From: Glebionis coronaria | Taxonomy: Eukaryota; Streptophyta; Magnoliopsida; Asterales; Asteraceae | Assembly: GCA_025667525.1 (NCBI GenBank) | Contig: CM046876.1 | Coordinates: 528,528,538-528,592,537 of the forward strand | Length of the DNA: 64,000 nt | Direction: 5' to 3' | Part shown: positions 45,940 to 57,086 of the stretch, in pieces | Numbering within the stretch: position 1 is the first letter of the stretch | Layout of the letters: each line of letters opens with the position of its first letter | Position numbers and translations under genes: made by a program | Notes under the pieces: model-generated | What the model was told of the DNA's origin: nothing | What the model saw: the letters and a program-made list of their open reading frames with translations, nothing else | Databases searched by the model: none

Positions 45940-47640
45940 ACCTGTAGGTGGGGCTTCTTGTGGACACCTGCACCAGGAGCACCCCACGAAGCATTTCCAT
46001 AAGCTCCAGCACCACCATAACCAGAAGACATACAAGGACCTTTACTGACTTCTCAAATCGGACTCTAAACAAAATGCCAGCCACAGCGATCATAAAGCCT
46101 AAATACATAAAATAACCAAGTAGCAGAACTTAACATAACACCAGGTATAGAAATATGAGGTTACAGAGTGATGAGATGAGGTTTTCTGACAAACCATTGA
46201 TTGCTCCCAAACTGATCACATTCATTTTGACTTTACGGAGCGTACCTGACCTGTCTGTATGAAGTCGAAGTCTTGTGATCATTTTGTGTTTTGATGAATG
46301 AAATATGATTAGTATAAGGAAGTTCTCGGAAAAGAGGCTATGAATACCTTCTCTAAATCAACTGATGATGTTATTGGTATGGAAGTGGCATGAGGCTAAG
46401 TCAAGCATTAGCAAACAGTGACCCAACCTTAAGAATCGATATGGATAATTGATGTCCATATGGGTCGAATTCTGATGGGATCGATTAAAAAGACTTGATT
46501 TAATCCCTTACAAAATTCTAAATGAATTAATTTAAAATATGAAAGAAAAGAAAAAGACATACAGAAACATATATGCTACACTTTTATTTATTTACACACA
46601 CCATTTTTCACATCTTTACTTGCTACTCATAGATATATGATAATAATATTTATATTTTAATTTCATATATTATACCTCTGCCCATAAGGTCATGTGAAGA
46701 GATTAAGTGCCTTGGCGCTTCACGTGTCAGGGTAATTTGCAAATCAAATGTTCAGTTTCATGTTAGTTTTATTAGCTGCTAAGTAGTTAGATAAACCTAT
46801 ACCAAATTGTTGAAACCAAATAAATCTTTTAAAGGCCATGTAATGAATATGAAGTAGGACTCCGACCAGAGTTAAACAAACAGAGAGTAGACCGATGCTT
46901 ACAGATATAAATAACATGGTTAAACAGCATATGAAGAATCCCTAATATGCATTCTAAACAATAGGGTCAGCCTGCATACACAACAATCAATTAAATCATG
47001 AATTTCATAAAGAAAACTTACATCACTCAAAAGACGCATGCTTGACATTTATGTTTACATCAACCTTGATTTCTCACCTATACCTAATTTGTTACAAAGA
47101 TATAAAAGCACCAGAACACCATCATTATAATAAGAAAAGGCAAAAAAAAGAGCTACTATGCATTTGATTAATTCGTATACCTGAAACATTTGGTATCATT
47201 GTTTCTGCAACAATAAAATATCTACAAACATACCTAATTAGGGTTTACAAAAAAATATACATACCTTTTTACGTGATTAATGAGGGTTTCAAAAAGACTT
47301 CTGATAATTACATAACATAGCAAACCATACATTCTGTGCCATCCATCCAACCTCATACTTCCAAAGAAACCATAGAAATCATTACCTGTTATTAGGTTTT
47401 TTATTTAAAAATAATAATTTAGGAATAGATATGTATAAATTCCAAAATTGTAGATAAAGAGTGATTTCAGTTCAATATCTATAAGATAAATATGTACATA
47501 CAGAAAAACCAGAATATTTGTGTGTATCTTTTATATAACTTATTATTAATGTATATCATCTGTGTTTATATTAGAAAAATGAATATTATATATGTTAATA
47601 TTAGATTTTGATGAGCTTATTACCTGTGTTTTGTATCAAA
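45940..47640. other. No gene supported; one Gly-rich exon-like piece
   Basis: At about 45960-46040 the minus strand reads MSSGYGGAGAYGNASWGAPG, as in the tails of glycine-rich RNA-binding proteins, but no RRM or neighbouring exon is visible. The rest (46050-47640) is AT-rich without recognisable features. Confidence 0.3.
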
Positions 47641-47644
47641 AATC

Positions 47645-47725
47645 ACAAATAATGTGTTGGCTAAGTTGGTAAAGGTGCTTGTATTCGAATGAGAGGTCAT
47701 GAGTTCGAATCTTGCAAGAGCCATG
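47645..47725 (+). mobile_element. tRNA-derived SINE head
   Basis: A box TGGCTAAGTTGG (47658-47669) and B box GAGTTCGAATC (47701-47711) are both close to consensus, 31 bp apart, as in plant tRNA-derived SINEs. Downstream lies a run of AAAACGC/GCGTTTT words (47880-47955) that may belong to the body. The 3' end was not determined. Confidence 0.65.
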
Positions 47726-47879
47726 ATATTATTTTTAAAAAATCTGAACTTAAATGAGTTTTTATTAAAAACCGAAATTAAATAAAAAACGAAAATTATA
47801 TAAAACGCTTGACCCGGTCCAGACCCCTCTTGGCCCAGACTTGAACTGGACTGGTCCAAACCGCCTCAGCCCATACCTT

Positions 47880-47955
47880 CAAAACGCAGTTTTCAAAATT
47901 GCGTTTTCAAAACGCGATTTTGAAGCAAAACGCGTTTTTAAAAACTGCGGTCCGC
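47880..47955. repeat. AAAACGC / GCGTTTT interspersed repeat
   Basis: Seven or so copies of AAAACGC-type words in both orientations within 75 bp. Could fold into small hairpins. Confidence 0.6.
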
Positions 47956-48079
47956 CCAAAATGAGTTAAAAAAGGAAAAAAGTGAGATTTTTTAGCAAAT
48001 ACTCAAATCCTATTGGTTAAAAGATGTGACTGGGATATGACTGGGATCTAAAACTGTGGTTTCAAGTCATAAATATACC

Positions 48080-48080
<1 letters not shown>

Positions 48081-48122
<42 letters not shown>
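48081..48122. repeat. (TA)n microsatellite
   Basis: About 20 TA units with one interruption. Confidence 0.95.
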
Positions 48123-48124
<2 letters not shown>

Positions 48125-48734
48125 TTCAAGTAAAGTTATATACTATAAACGATTAAAAGGAAAAAAAAAACTAAATGCAATTTGCTATTCTTGAATTCGA
48201 CTTTCATTTTATGCATGCATGAAAGTTTTTTTATAGTGTTATAATTTTTTTGAGAAATACATGTATATTATTATTTGCATTAAGATAGTATAAATATTTT
48301 TTAATGCTTGTAAAATGTGTTTATATTATTGTATATTTATGCAAGGTGGTGTTTTAATAAGAGTATTAATTATGCCTTAAAAAATTTGTAATGTATTAGT
48401 GTATTAAAAAGGTATACACCACGTATAAATATTTGTATATGTTGTAAATTTCAAGTTTTACATTAAGTAGTATATGTATTTTCCTTGTTCTTTTGTTGTT
48501 TGCATCAAATATTATATAATAGGCATAATAATTGTATTACTTAAAAACTTAAACATTTGATGAGGAAAGAGTGCTAAAAATGCTTTAAAATATATAATAT
48601 TAATTATACACAATTGCTATTTTTATTTTGGTTGTTGTAAATGTACACGATTTAATTGATATATTTAATTATATGTCTTAAGCCGTAAAATATAAAAACA
48701 ATATTGATTGAATGCATCATATATGATATAACGT

Positions 48735-48940
48735 ATGTATTTTAATTAAAGAAAAAAAATTCAAGATTCGTCCATGGGGTTTATCCAAAATATCAAGTTT
48801 CGTTCCTATCTCAAAATAAGTGCAAGAATCGTCCCTATTTTGAAACTATCATCGAATTTGGTCCCTATTTTGGATGGGGGTTAATTTTCTCCGTTAAGTG
48901 CAATGAGGGGCGGGGTATTTCGGACTTTTACTTATTTCCA
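48735..48940 (+). repeat. Left terminal inverted repeat of the MULE
   Basis: Pairs with 54194-54396 at roughly 85-90% by eye, including GGACTTTTACTTATTTCC at the inner end. Sequence CACACGATCACACAC just inside both ends suggests the similarity continues in patches. Confidence 0.9.
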
Positions 48941-49034
48941 CCCACACGATCACACACACATATTCGTCCCTAACACACAAAAACCTACCTTTTTATCCAG
49001 TATACTATCAAAACCCTAAAATCAAAATCAAAAG

Positions 49035-49357
49035 ATGGTTTTCTGCTCATGTGGTCGCGTTGATACAATCAAGACTTCTTGGACAGATCGTCATCCAGGT
49101 TGTTGTTTCTATGCTTGCTTATTCCAAGGACCAGCTTGTAGGTGGATTGATTGGTTTATCTACCCATGTGTCCTCGTGCTGTTCAAATCATACCTGGGTT
49201 GATTAGGGATAGAAATAGGCATGAAGCTTCGATCCAAGAACTTAGTAATGAAGTTTGTAAGCTAAAGAAGTACTTGTTGATTAGTTGGTTAGTGTTTGGT
49301 TTAGTTTTTTTTTTAGATTGGCCTAAGAAAAATGTAAAGGCGAATCTGTTTATGTAA
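49035..49357 (+). pseudogene. GRF zinc-finger / coiled-coil / membrane protein (At4g04775-like), frameshifted
   Basis: Starts MVFCSCGRVDTIKTSWTDRH, followed by PGCCFYAC and CRWIDWF: the spaced C-x-C, TSWT, HPG-FYxC and C-x-W-x-D/W signature of zf-GRF domains, which bind nucleic acid in other proteins. A frameshift at about 49160 leads to PMCPRAVQIIPGLIRD, a short coiled segment (EASIQELSNEVCKLKKYL) and a hydrophobic stretch (ISWLVFGLVFFLDW) near the C-terminus, then a stop. This is the layout of small plant proteins annotated as uncharacterised At4g04775-like (about 110-140 aa). It sits just inside the left inverted repeat, pointing toward the transposase. Confidence 0.75.
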
Positions 49358-49600
49358 GATGGATTTTGGGGTTATGAATGAAAAATATTTTCCATCTCAT
49401 CTAGAAGAAATTTTGTCTTTCTCATTTACTATGTGTAGTTGTGTTTTGCAGGCAAGTAGTTGAGGGGGTTGAGGGGCATTCAATTGCTATGAGTTAATTC
49501 CCAACCCCATGTATGGTCTTATAAATACCAACTCCACACACCACTTATCCATCACCCTTTACAATATCCAACACTAATATCAAGATCTGAGATCAAAAAA
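49358..49600 (+). promoter_or_regulatory. Spacer with candidate promoter for the acidic ORF
   Basis: A TATA-like CTTATAAATACC lies at about 49518-49530, about 75 bp upstream of the ATG at 49601. It is followed by a C/A-rich leader (CACACACCACTTATCC), as in plant core promoters. Inference only. Confidence 0.4.
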
Positions 49601-50172
49601 ATGTCAAAAAAGTTGAGGTGATGTATTTGAGTGACTCTAGTAGTGGAGCTGTGTTGTGTCCTAGTGGAGATGTTAGGTGGACTAAAAAGGGGTGTGAAGG
49701 ATCTTCAAGGCTCAAAGCACTTCCTCCCATTGGATCAGCCAAAAGGCCTAGGACAACTGTTACTAGGGGTGTTGCTGAAAAGTTTAGGAGTGGGACTATT
49801 CTAATGGAAGTGCTAAAATGGTATGGTTATGTTGATGTGGCTGAGTATCATGCTGATTCTCATTACTAGGAGACATGGGATGAAGATGAAGGTAGTGCTT
49901 TTGCTGATTCCTTTTCTGAGGACATAGATGATGTTGATGAAGACAACTTTGACTCACTTGAGTTCTATGAAGACACTCTTAAAGGCAAAGCAAACACCCA
50001 AAAGAAAATAGGTCCTGATGTAAGCTATGTTCCCAAAAACATTGTGAAAAGCCCAACACCTATCTACAATGCAGTCCTAGGACTTGCCAACAAAACAACT
50101 TGGGAACAAATTGTGCAAAAGATGCGAAAGAGGCAAGCTGGTAACAAAGGGAAGGGGAAGGCAAAGGTTTGA
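49601..50172 (+). pseudogene. Acidic, Ser-rich hypothetical protein of the MULE, broken
   Basis: Unrecognised family. ATG at 49601 (MSKK) in an A-rich context. A slip in the A run moves the frame to YLSDSSSGAVLCPSGDVRW (from 49621). A basic, Pro-containing part follows (KRPRTTVTRGVAEKFRSGT), then LMEVLKWYGYVDVAEYHAD. An in-frame TAG at 49867 interrupts. The frame then stays open: ETWDEDEGSAFADSFSEDID and more Asp/Glu, then NAVLGLANKTTWEQIVQKM and a Lys-rich tail ending at 50172. About 190 codons in all. It has no transposase motif. Its place between the GRF gene and the transposase tail suggests an accessory gene of the element. Confidence 0.55.
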
Positions 50173-50530
50173 AGATTATGGTTGGATGTAGTCTTGATGG
50201 TTCTTAGTTTTAATGTATTGTCTTATTTTCATGTACTTTCTTGTTATGTAATAGCTTGAATATATAATTAACCATAGATGATGTTGTGGTCAATAAATTT
50301 TGGTAATGAAATGAAGTTCAAGTTTCATCTGTTATTTGTTTACAGCATGGCAATAATCCATTGAAAACACACAAGAAGTTAACAAAAGCACTAAATAATT
50401 GAAGCATAAAAGAAACTTTGTTCAGATTACAAACTTGGTTCATATTACTAAAGTACTAGAACATAAACAAACTTAGTTCATATTACAAAAGTACTAGAAA
50501 AACTAATGCATGAAGGTAAATTGTAGGGCA

Positions 50531-53500
50531 TCACTTCTTGTTGGACCTTGTAGCCTGTTTCTTCTTTGCAGGTGCATGTGCACTTGAACTTGATGCATCC
50601 GATGTCCTTTTACTTTGGCATAAACTTGGACCTGTTGCGGTATTTGGGTCCTTTTGCCCTTTACAAGACCTTTGGTTGTGGCCTAGATTTCCACATTTTT
50701 TATATGTCACTGTTTTATAGGCCCTTGACAACTTTCCATCCTTCACCATTTGAGCCTTCTCGTCCCTTGTTTTTCTCATATTTTTCCTTGGCCTACCAAC
50801 TGGAGTATTATGCTTTGGTGGGGTGAGTGTTGTAGGAATTTGTGACTTCTGCCACATGACCTTACCATTCAAACAACCTAGAGTGTAACTGTATGTTTTT
50901 TTCTAAGTAGCTAACCAGTAACACTTACCTACCCATTCTTTTTGTATATTTACATGTTGTCCATTAAGTGACATGTTGAAGTTGGATGCTATAACATGTG
51001 CACAAAGGATCCATGTTAACTCCCACTTCCTATAACTACATACCTTTTTTACTACATTAATCACACACTGAGTACCATATGTGCTCTTAACCTCATACTC
51101 TTCACCCCCATTTTACCCAATTGTGTACCTATTAGCCCTTTCCATGGCTATACTCAATAACTTAGTTGCAGCAGGGGTAAGTGGTCCATCTGACTTTTTA
51201 ATCACAACAATAACATTGACCATCTTTCTCATTAAGTATTCCTTAATGTATTATAAGGTTATGATTATTGGTGCATCCCTAGCATATAAAAGCTTACCAT
51301 TGAAACACTCACACAGATTGTTCAACAAGATGTCTGATCTAGCTCTACTTGTTATCGTTATAATGAGGAGTAATAAGAGTATGTTAAACTACAAATTAAG
51401 CTAAAAGTAGATTAAACAAAATGGCTTTTTACCTGAGAAATGTGATCTAGCCCAACCGTGAGCTTGTATTTTAGCCAACCATTCAAAAGCTTTTTTGTTA
51501 AACTCTTTCAACTCTTTCACGACCTTATCAAAATATGGAACAGTTGTTGTAGAAGCACATCTCCACAATAGCTATTTATAAGCTAGTCCACTCCACTGTT
51601 TTTCATGTTTTCATGGATATGCCTAAGGCAATATCTATGCTCTACACAAGGAATAACATTTGCAATAGCAATAGATAAACCCTGTAGAAAAAAGATAAAG
51701 TTTTAGTAATTAAAATGTTAGGGACCAAGTATGGAATAAAAAGTCAAATGTAGGAAAAAGACAAATTACCTTTTGTCTATCACTGATAAAGGTGAAATTT
51801 GATTCCTCTATCAACCCAAGATCATCACCTAGGCATTCTAAAAACCATGTCCAAGACCATGTTGTTTTTTCTCAACAATGGCATATGCAAGTGGATAAAT
51901 GCCATTGTTTGCACCTAACCCAATAGCAGTGAGTAGTTTCCCTGGATATGGTCCCTTCATAAATGCACCATCTAGTCCCAACAACTCTCTACCACAAGAT
52001 CTGAAACATTTCTTTAAGGGGCCTAAACAAACATATATCCTCTTAAAAATTCTTTTATTATCGTCAGTAGTTGCATCTCTTTCAACTTCAACCCTTACTG
52101 TTGTATCTGGATTAGTCCTTCTTAATTCAAGACGGTAATCTCTCAACATGGTATATTGGTGCTTATAATCTCCTTTGACTTGATTAACAACTTTTGTTTT
52201 AACTCTACCTGCCTTTTGAATAGACACACCTAGCTCAAACTTCTTTGCAATTCATCTTGAAGAGCTCTTATGGGTATATGTGAGTTTTTCTCAACTTGGT
52301 CAATGATGCCTTTACTTAAGAACTTAGAAGTACAAGCACTGACTTTCCTTGCAAGCAGTTATGGACATTATTATATGTTTTGCCTTCCCTTTATTCAGTG
52401 TTTTTAACCTTAGTAACCTGTAAAGCCCATGGACATTCATCAGGTGCAAGTTGTTTGGGCCTTCCTCTACCACCTTGATGACTTGCCCCAATATTTGTTT
52501 TACCTTTATCCCCTTTCTTATTAGACCGAACAGATTCAGTGTTACTAGGCCCTTCATCATCAAGTAAAAACACAAGATTTTTTCCACTACACTTTGCTCT
52601 AATTCTTTGTTTATCTTTCTTTGCCAACCACATATTCCTTCTAGTTTTAATAGAATGAAGTCTGATTCTTTCTTTGATAGCAACTGCATTTGGGAAAGGT
52701 TGGCCAACATAGACAAAATGCTTGAAGACAATGTTATGTTCACTTTCCTTAGCTTTTTTTTATCTCTTAAGCTTCTTTCTCTTGATCTGCTCAATCCCAT
52801 CACCCTCTGAATTTGTTCTACTATCAAATTGGTTATTATCAACCACATTTACCTCATTTGGATCTAAATCAAGAACCACGTGTATCTCGTTTTCATGCCT
52901 AACCCACTCTACATCTGCATCTATATTAAAGTGATAATCAACCATGTCTACATTCACCTCTTCTAAAAATGTTTCTTCATCTACAAAGAAATCTTCATCA
53001 TCCTCTGAATCAGTATCATCACACTATGTACTATTGTATTCCTCATCTTCAAACAATGTTTGCCCCTCAAATAATGTTTGGTTTATTATTGAACACCCTA
53101 TCCATTTCTTGTTCATTCACCACCCTATCCCTTTCTAGTTCATTCACCATCCTATCCCTTTCTAGTTCATTCACCACCCTACCACTTTCTTATTCACTAT
53201 TGACCACCCTATCTAATGTTGTTGTCATATTTTCCTCAAAAGGATCAAATTTATAGTTCATAGACAACAAATCTTCATATATGGATTCTACAGTCTCATG
53301 CTCAGTGACTTGAACATTAGCTTTTGTAGGCAAATGCTGTTTGGAGGAGGGTGTTTCAGTCACTTGAACATTAGTTTTTTCAGTCAAAGGTTGTTTGGAG
53401 GATGGTGTGGCAGTTGAGGTACAAGCATGTTGAGTGGGGTATGCTAATAATAATACTTTCTGAGGGATCAAACTAGGGTTTAACTCCTCAATAACAACAC

Positions 53501-54018
53501 TGCTAGAAGGAGGGGAAGCATATGTGTCTACCATAGTCACTAGGTGTTCACAGTATACCATAATTAGTTTGTTGTTAGGGATATACTTAGCCAACCTAAT
53601 AACATCTTGATCATTACCGAAAGCTCTTAATCCCACATCAAGGTCACTCCCATGAATCATATAATGATAGCATATAGGTTCCTGTTTCACATATCCTAAT
53701 TCCCACATTACATCATTTAACTCATGAACTGAAAATCTATCTATATCAACCCAATCGACATAACTAACTAACCCATTTACATATCTCCTTCTATTATTTA
53801 CAGATATGATCTTACCAGCATGATGTATTTTTAAGGAAAACAGAGCAGGATCCTTTACTGCAAAATGCAATGGAAAAAAACAATTAAATATGCATAATAA
53901 CTTCAATTACATTTTGATTAAACTAATTTGTACATAAACCCTAACAAAGCTATAAAATTAAAAAAAAATTAGGTCAAATTAATTAATTCGTCGTACCATA
54001 TTCAACAGGCATTTTGTA
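50531..54018 (-). pseudogene. MuDR-type transposase of the MULE, with introns, broken
   Basis: Would cut and join the transposon ends. Minus strand, in order: a short first exon near 54018 (EVFIPYKMPVEY, donor GTACGA); a PB1-like N-terminal domain (LKIHHAGKIISVNNRRRYV, WELGYVKQEPICYHYM, about 53840-53550); an acidic linker; the MuDR DNA-binding domain (VGQPFPNAVAIKERIRLHSI, then ECPWAL, about 52700-52420); the transposase core with LLGLDGAFMKGPYPGKLLTA and YPLAYAIVEKK (about 51970-51860); a SWIM-like remnant KWELTWILCAHVIA (about 51000); and a tail with GRPRKN and a CCHC knuckle KKCGNLGHNQRSC (about 50680). Stops and frameshifts separate several parts, beyond likely introns. Confidence 0.85.
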
Positions 54019-54193
54019 AGGTATAAACACCTCTTTAATCTTCCAACCACTACCATCTATTTTTAGGGAAAAAATTACGAATGGGATTGAATTGGGGATT
54101 TTTTTAGCAGGGTTTTAATGGAGGGAATTGAATTTGAGTATGAGTGTGTGATCGTGTGTATGAAAAAAGGGTAGTTGTTCGTATTAAATGCAT

Positions 54194-54396
54194 GGGAAAT
54201 AAGTAAAAGTCCAAAATACCCAGCCCCTCATTGCACTTAACGGAGAAAATTAACTTCCCATCCAAAATAGAGACCAAATTCGATCATAGTTTCAAACATA
54301 GGGACGATTCTTGCACTTATTTTGAGATAAGGACGAAACTTGATATTTTGGGTAAATTACAGAGACGAATCTTGAAATTTTTTCTTAATTAAATAC
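54194..54396 (-). repeat. Right terminal inverted repeat of the MULE
   Basis: Inverted copy of 48735-48940, running from GGGAAATAAGTAAAAGTCC to CTTAATTAAATAC. Confidence 0.9.
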
Positions 54397-54988
54397 ATTA
54401 CACACATATAATAATAAGCAACATAATATAAATTCTAAACCTAATGACTAAAACCAACAATTAAATTTGTGTCAACTAACCTATCTAAAACTCTTTCTCA
54501 ATTTGAACAAAAGACTTTTGAACAAACAATATGGAAATACGTTGAAAGCCACCTCTTCTTTTCTTATGTCGTCTTCTCAGTTGTTTGTTGGAACAAAAGA
54601 ATAATTGTATTTCGCAGCATAATTGTTTATTGCATGCGACTTTACATGATCGTTTTTACGTCATCGCTTTTTTTTGCCTTTCAGTAGCAGAGGCAATTTT
54701 GTGACCAACTAATTATGAAAAACAGCAATGATTTTTGAACTTTAAAACAATAAATGTCAACGAGACAAATTTTGTTGATTGATAGCTAAATCAACAGATA
54801 TAAGTTGGGTTATGTCGACTAAAGTTTTTGTACGAGGTTTTTTGATTTGAAATGGATAAAAAGACTACTAAAACGAAATAACAAAGCAAAAGAAAGTAAT
54901 TAGATCTATATCCCTCTAGATTTGGCGAGTAGCCGATGACCTAAGTTACAACTCCTTTTAGTGGGTTGAAGCTAAAGCCCTAATACCA
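54397..54988. other. No gene recognised
   Basis: AT-rich. The 72-codon plus ORF at 54469-54687 has no recognisable domain. TAGCAGAGGCAATTTTGTG (54686) echoes GGAGGAGCGGCAATTTGGT (59232), which may reflect an older shared repeat. Confidence 0.4.
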
Positions 54989-55156
54989 TGTAAAATATCA
55001 AAAGTGTTTTATTGATTGAATGCATTACATGTAAAATATCATATGTATTTATACTAGATGCATACATAGTTTTAGGTAACATAATACAAACCATGAACCT
55101 ATTAGACCACGAGCACTCAATCAGGCTTGGGCCATTCTTCAATATCCTCTATCACA
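54989..55156 (-). mobile_element. Possible short LTR (168 bp) with degenerate primer site
   Basis: TGTAAAATATC at 54989 is directly preceded by GCTAAAGCCCTAATACCA, a worn reverse complement of an initiator-Met primer site, and the segment ends CTATCACA. This fits a small minus-strand LTR, but no partner LTR is in the window. Confidence 0.3.
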
Positions 55157-55312
55157 CCCTCGCACTTTGAAAGGTGTTTTTTATATGAAAAAATTGGATG
55201 AAGGTTGAATTCGATTCTTCATATCTTTTTTTTCTTGTCGTTCGATTTGACAAAGATGCTTATATTTGGCGACATACTTGTATACCGCTTCTGTTTTTTC
55301 TTCATGACTATT

Positions 55313-55855
55313 TGTTAGGTTTACTTCTTGAAGGATCTTTGAAACCTTGATCACGATACAAAGACTGTGCGGAAACCAATCTTTATATAAGAAGAACAAT
55401 AGAAATAACCAAACGTTTAAGCCTCAATATATTAATACGATCACTCCAAATAGTGATAGGGTTTTACAACCTTGAAGCTATAATAAACAATGAGAGAAAT
55501 GTGTAGAGAATATGTGTGTGTAGAAGTGTGTATATCTCTACACCCTATGACCTCCTTTTATAGTGCAAGGGGTCCTAGGTGGTTACAATATAAATAATAC
55601 TTGCCTAAGTATTATACATTAATATCCTTTAATAGTTTCCTAAACAAACTTGTAACCTTCTCATCATAATCAATATATTTAATACTTTCCATATGAATAG
55701 GAAGACTAAATATTTGATCTTATCTTCTACAATCTTCCTTGATCATATCTTTTATAATCATCTTTCAACTTTATAATACGACCAGGAGCAATAAAGTACT
55801 CCAGTAGGAACTGCTATATGACCAGGAGTAACTTCTAAATACTTTGTTCCTAACA
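55313..55855 (-). repeat. 3' LTR of the gag-only element
   Basis: 543 bp, equal in length to its partner at 58648-59190. Contains TATATAAG-like and CTACACCCTA phrases. Confidence 0.95.
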
Positions 55856-56059
55856 ATCCTCCTCTAAACTTGAATTTAACCTGGTTGAGTTCAAGTTTCC
55901 AAGTAGATGTGCCACCAATAAGCATGAGGATTGGAATATGAACCACAACAACAACGATCTCACTTGATAACACTAGAAGAAACACAAAAGTAGTTGCTGT
56001 TACACTAACTGCTGAACTACTTTAAAGCTTGAAAACATCTGCACATGTTGAATCTTGAG

Positions 56060-56560
56060 AGCAACAGGAGCAGATTTGATAAGCCTTTACCAAGTAGCTG
56101 CTCACTCTTGGGCTAGCCAGCCTTTTGGTGGAATCATGACATCACCCTGGGAGACTAGTACCCAGTCCAACTCTTGGAACGTGAATCATCGGTGAGTTGG
56201 ATTACCCTGATGATTTTGGGCAAACCATCACAGCCGTCAACGGATTTGATATGTGTTTACCAGAAGCCGTACCCTTCTGGACTCGCCAACTCTTAGCAAT
56301 GAAGCATCGGTGAGCTGAAAACCCTATAGCTTTGAGCAAGCTATTATAGCTATCAACGGATTTGATAAGATCTTTACCAAGAGCCGTACCCCCTTGGGTT
56401 AGCCACTTTTCAGTCTAGGACCATGGCAAGTGAAAACCATCCAGTTTTAGATAACCTGGCAACCATCAACGGATTTGACTATCACACCAGAGCCGTACCC
56501 TCATGGTGAATCAACTCTTTCTTGTCTGTTAAACATGGTGAGTTGAGCACCATTTATTGT
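56060..56560. repeat. Diverged ~115-bp tandem repeats in the gag-only element
   Basis: CAACGGATTTGA recurs at 56238, 56354 and 56467, each followed within about 40 bp by AGCCGTACCC; a more diverged copy starts near 56066. No ORF spans them. Confidence 0.8.
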
Positions 56561-56947
56561 GTGGGGGGCAGACAACACCTAAGTACCAAACAAAAACAGC
56601 CCAAAAAGTGAAATATATACAAAGCTATTTTGATTCGTAAGTTTATTTTTATTATTATTATTTTTTTAACCAAACAAAGACTATGAGTCAAACAGCAGGA
56701 ACGTAGAATGCAGCAGGAAGAACAAGGGTCCACCAGAAGCAGGATGAGTGCAACCAGGAGGATCCATTGGTCGACTAGGAGCAACTTAGTTCTACTAGGA
56801 GGAACCATATCCACCAGCACCAATGTCAACCTGTAAAATTGTTTAGACAGAAAAACACCAGAATATACATAGTTATACATACAACAAGCCTCCCCTTAGG
56901 CTAAAACCTCCCCCCAAACGGAGCTAAGTATCCACCATCAAAGAAGT

Positions 56948-56970
56948 CCCCCCCCCCCCCTTTTTTTTAA
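56948..56970. repeat. Poly-C/poly-T tract (poly-A/poly-G on element sense strand)
   Basis: About 14 C then about 8 T. On the sense (minus) strand this is A8G14, a second purine tract about 120 bp downstream of the gag stop. It may serve as an extra plus-strand priming site, or be simple slippage. Confidence 0.6.
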
Positions 56971-57086
56971 TTTTATTCTAAGACTTTTCTTTTCCTGCAA
57001 AAAGTTAGTTCACACAAACATAGAAAAATACAAAACATATCAATTGACAATCACACTTGCTGAAATAAACACAAACCAAGCAAATA

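Larger units (their letters stand above)
48735..54396 (-). mobile_element. Mutator-like DNA transposon (MULE) with three reading frames
   Basis: About 5.66 kb bounded by inverted repeats of about 200 bp (48735-48940 and 54194-54396) that share AAGATTCGTC, ATATCAAGTTTCG, TGCAAGAATCGTCCC and TTAACGGAG-type blocks. Inside are a MuDR-type transposase on the minus strand (50531-54018) and two convergent plus-strand frames (49035-49357 and 49601-50172). All three have disabling changes, so the element is not autonomous now. A 9-11-bp target duplication could not be recognised, perhaps because the ends extend or have decayed. Confidence 0.88.

Noticed and set aside
48735..54396. 9-11-bp target-site duplication of the MULE
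   Set aside because: Sequences next to the inverted repeats (…ATAACGTAT and ATTACACAC…) do not match at any offset I could justify.
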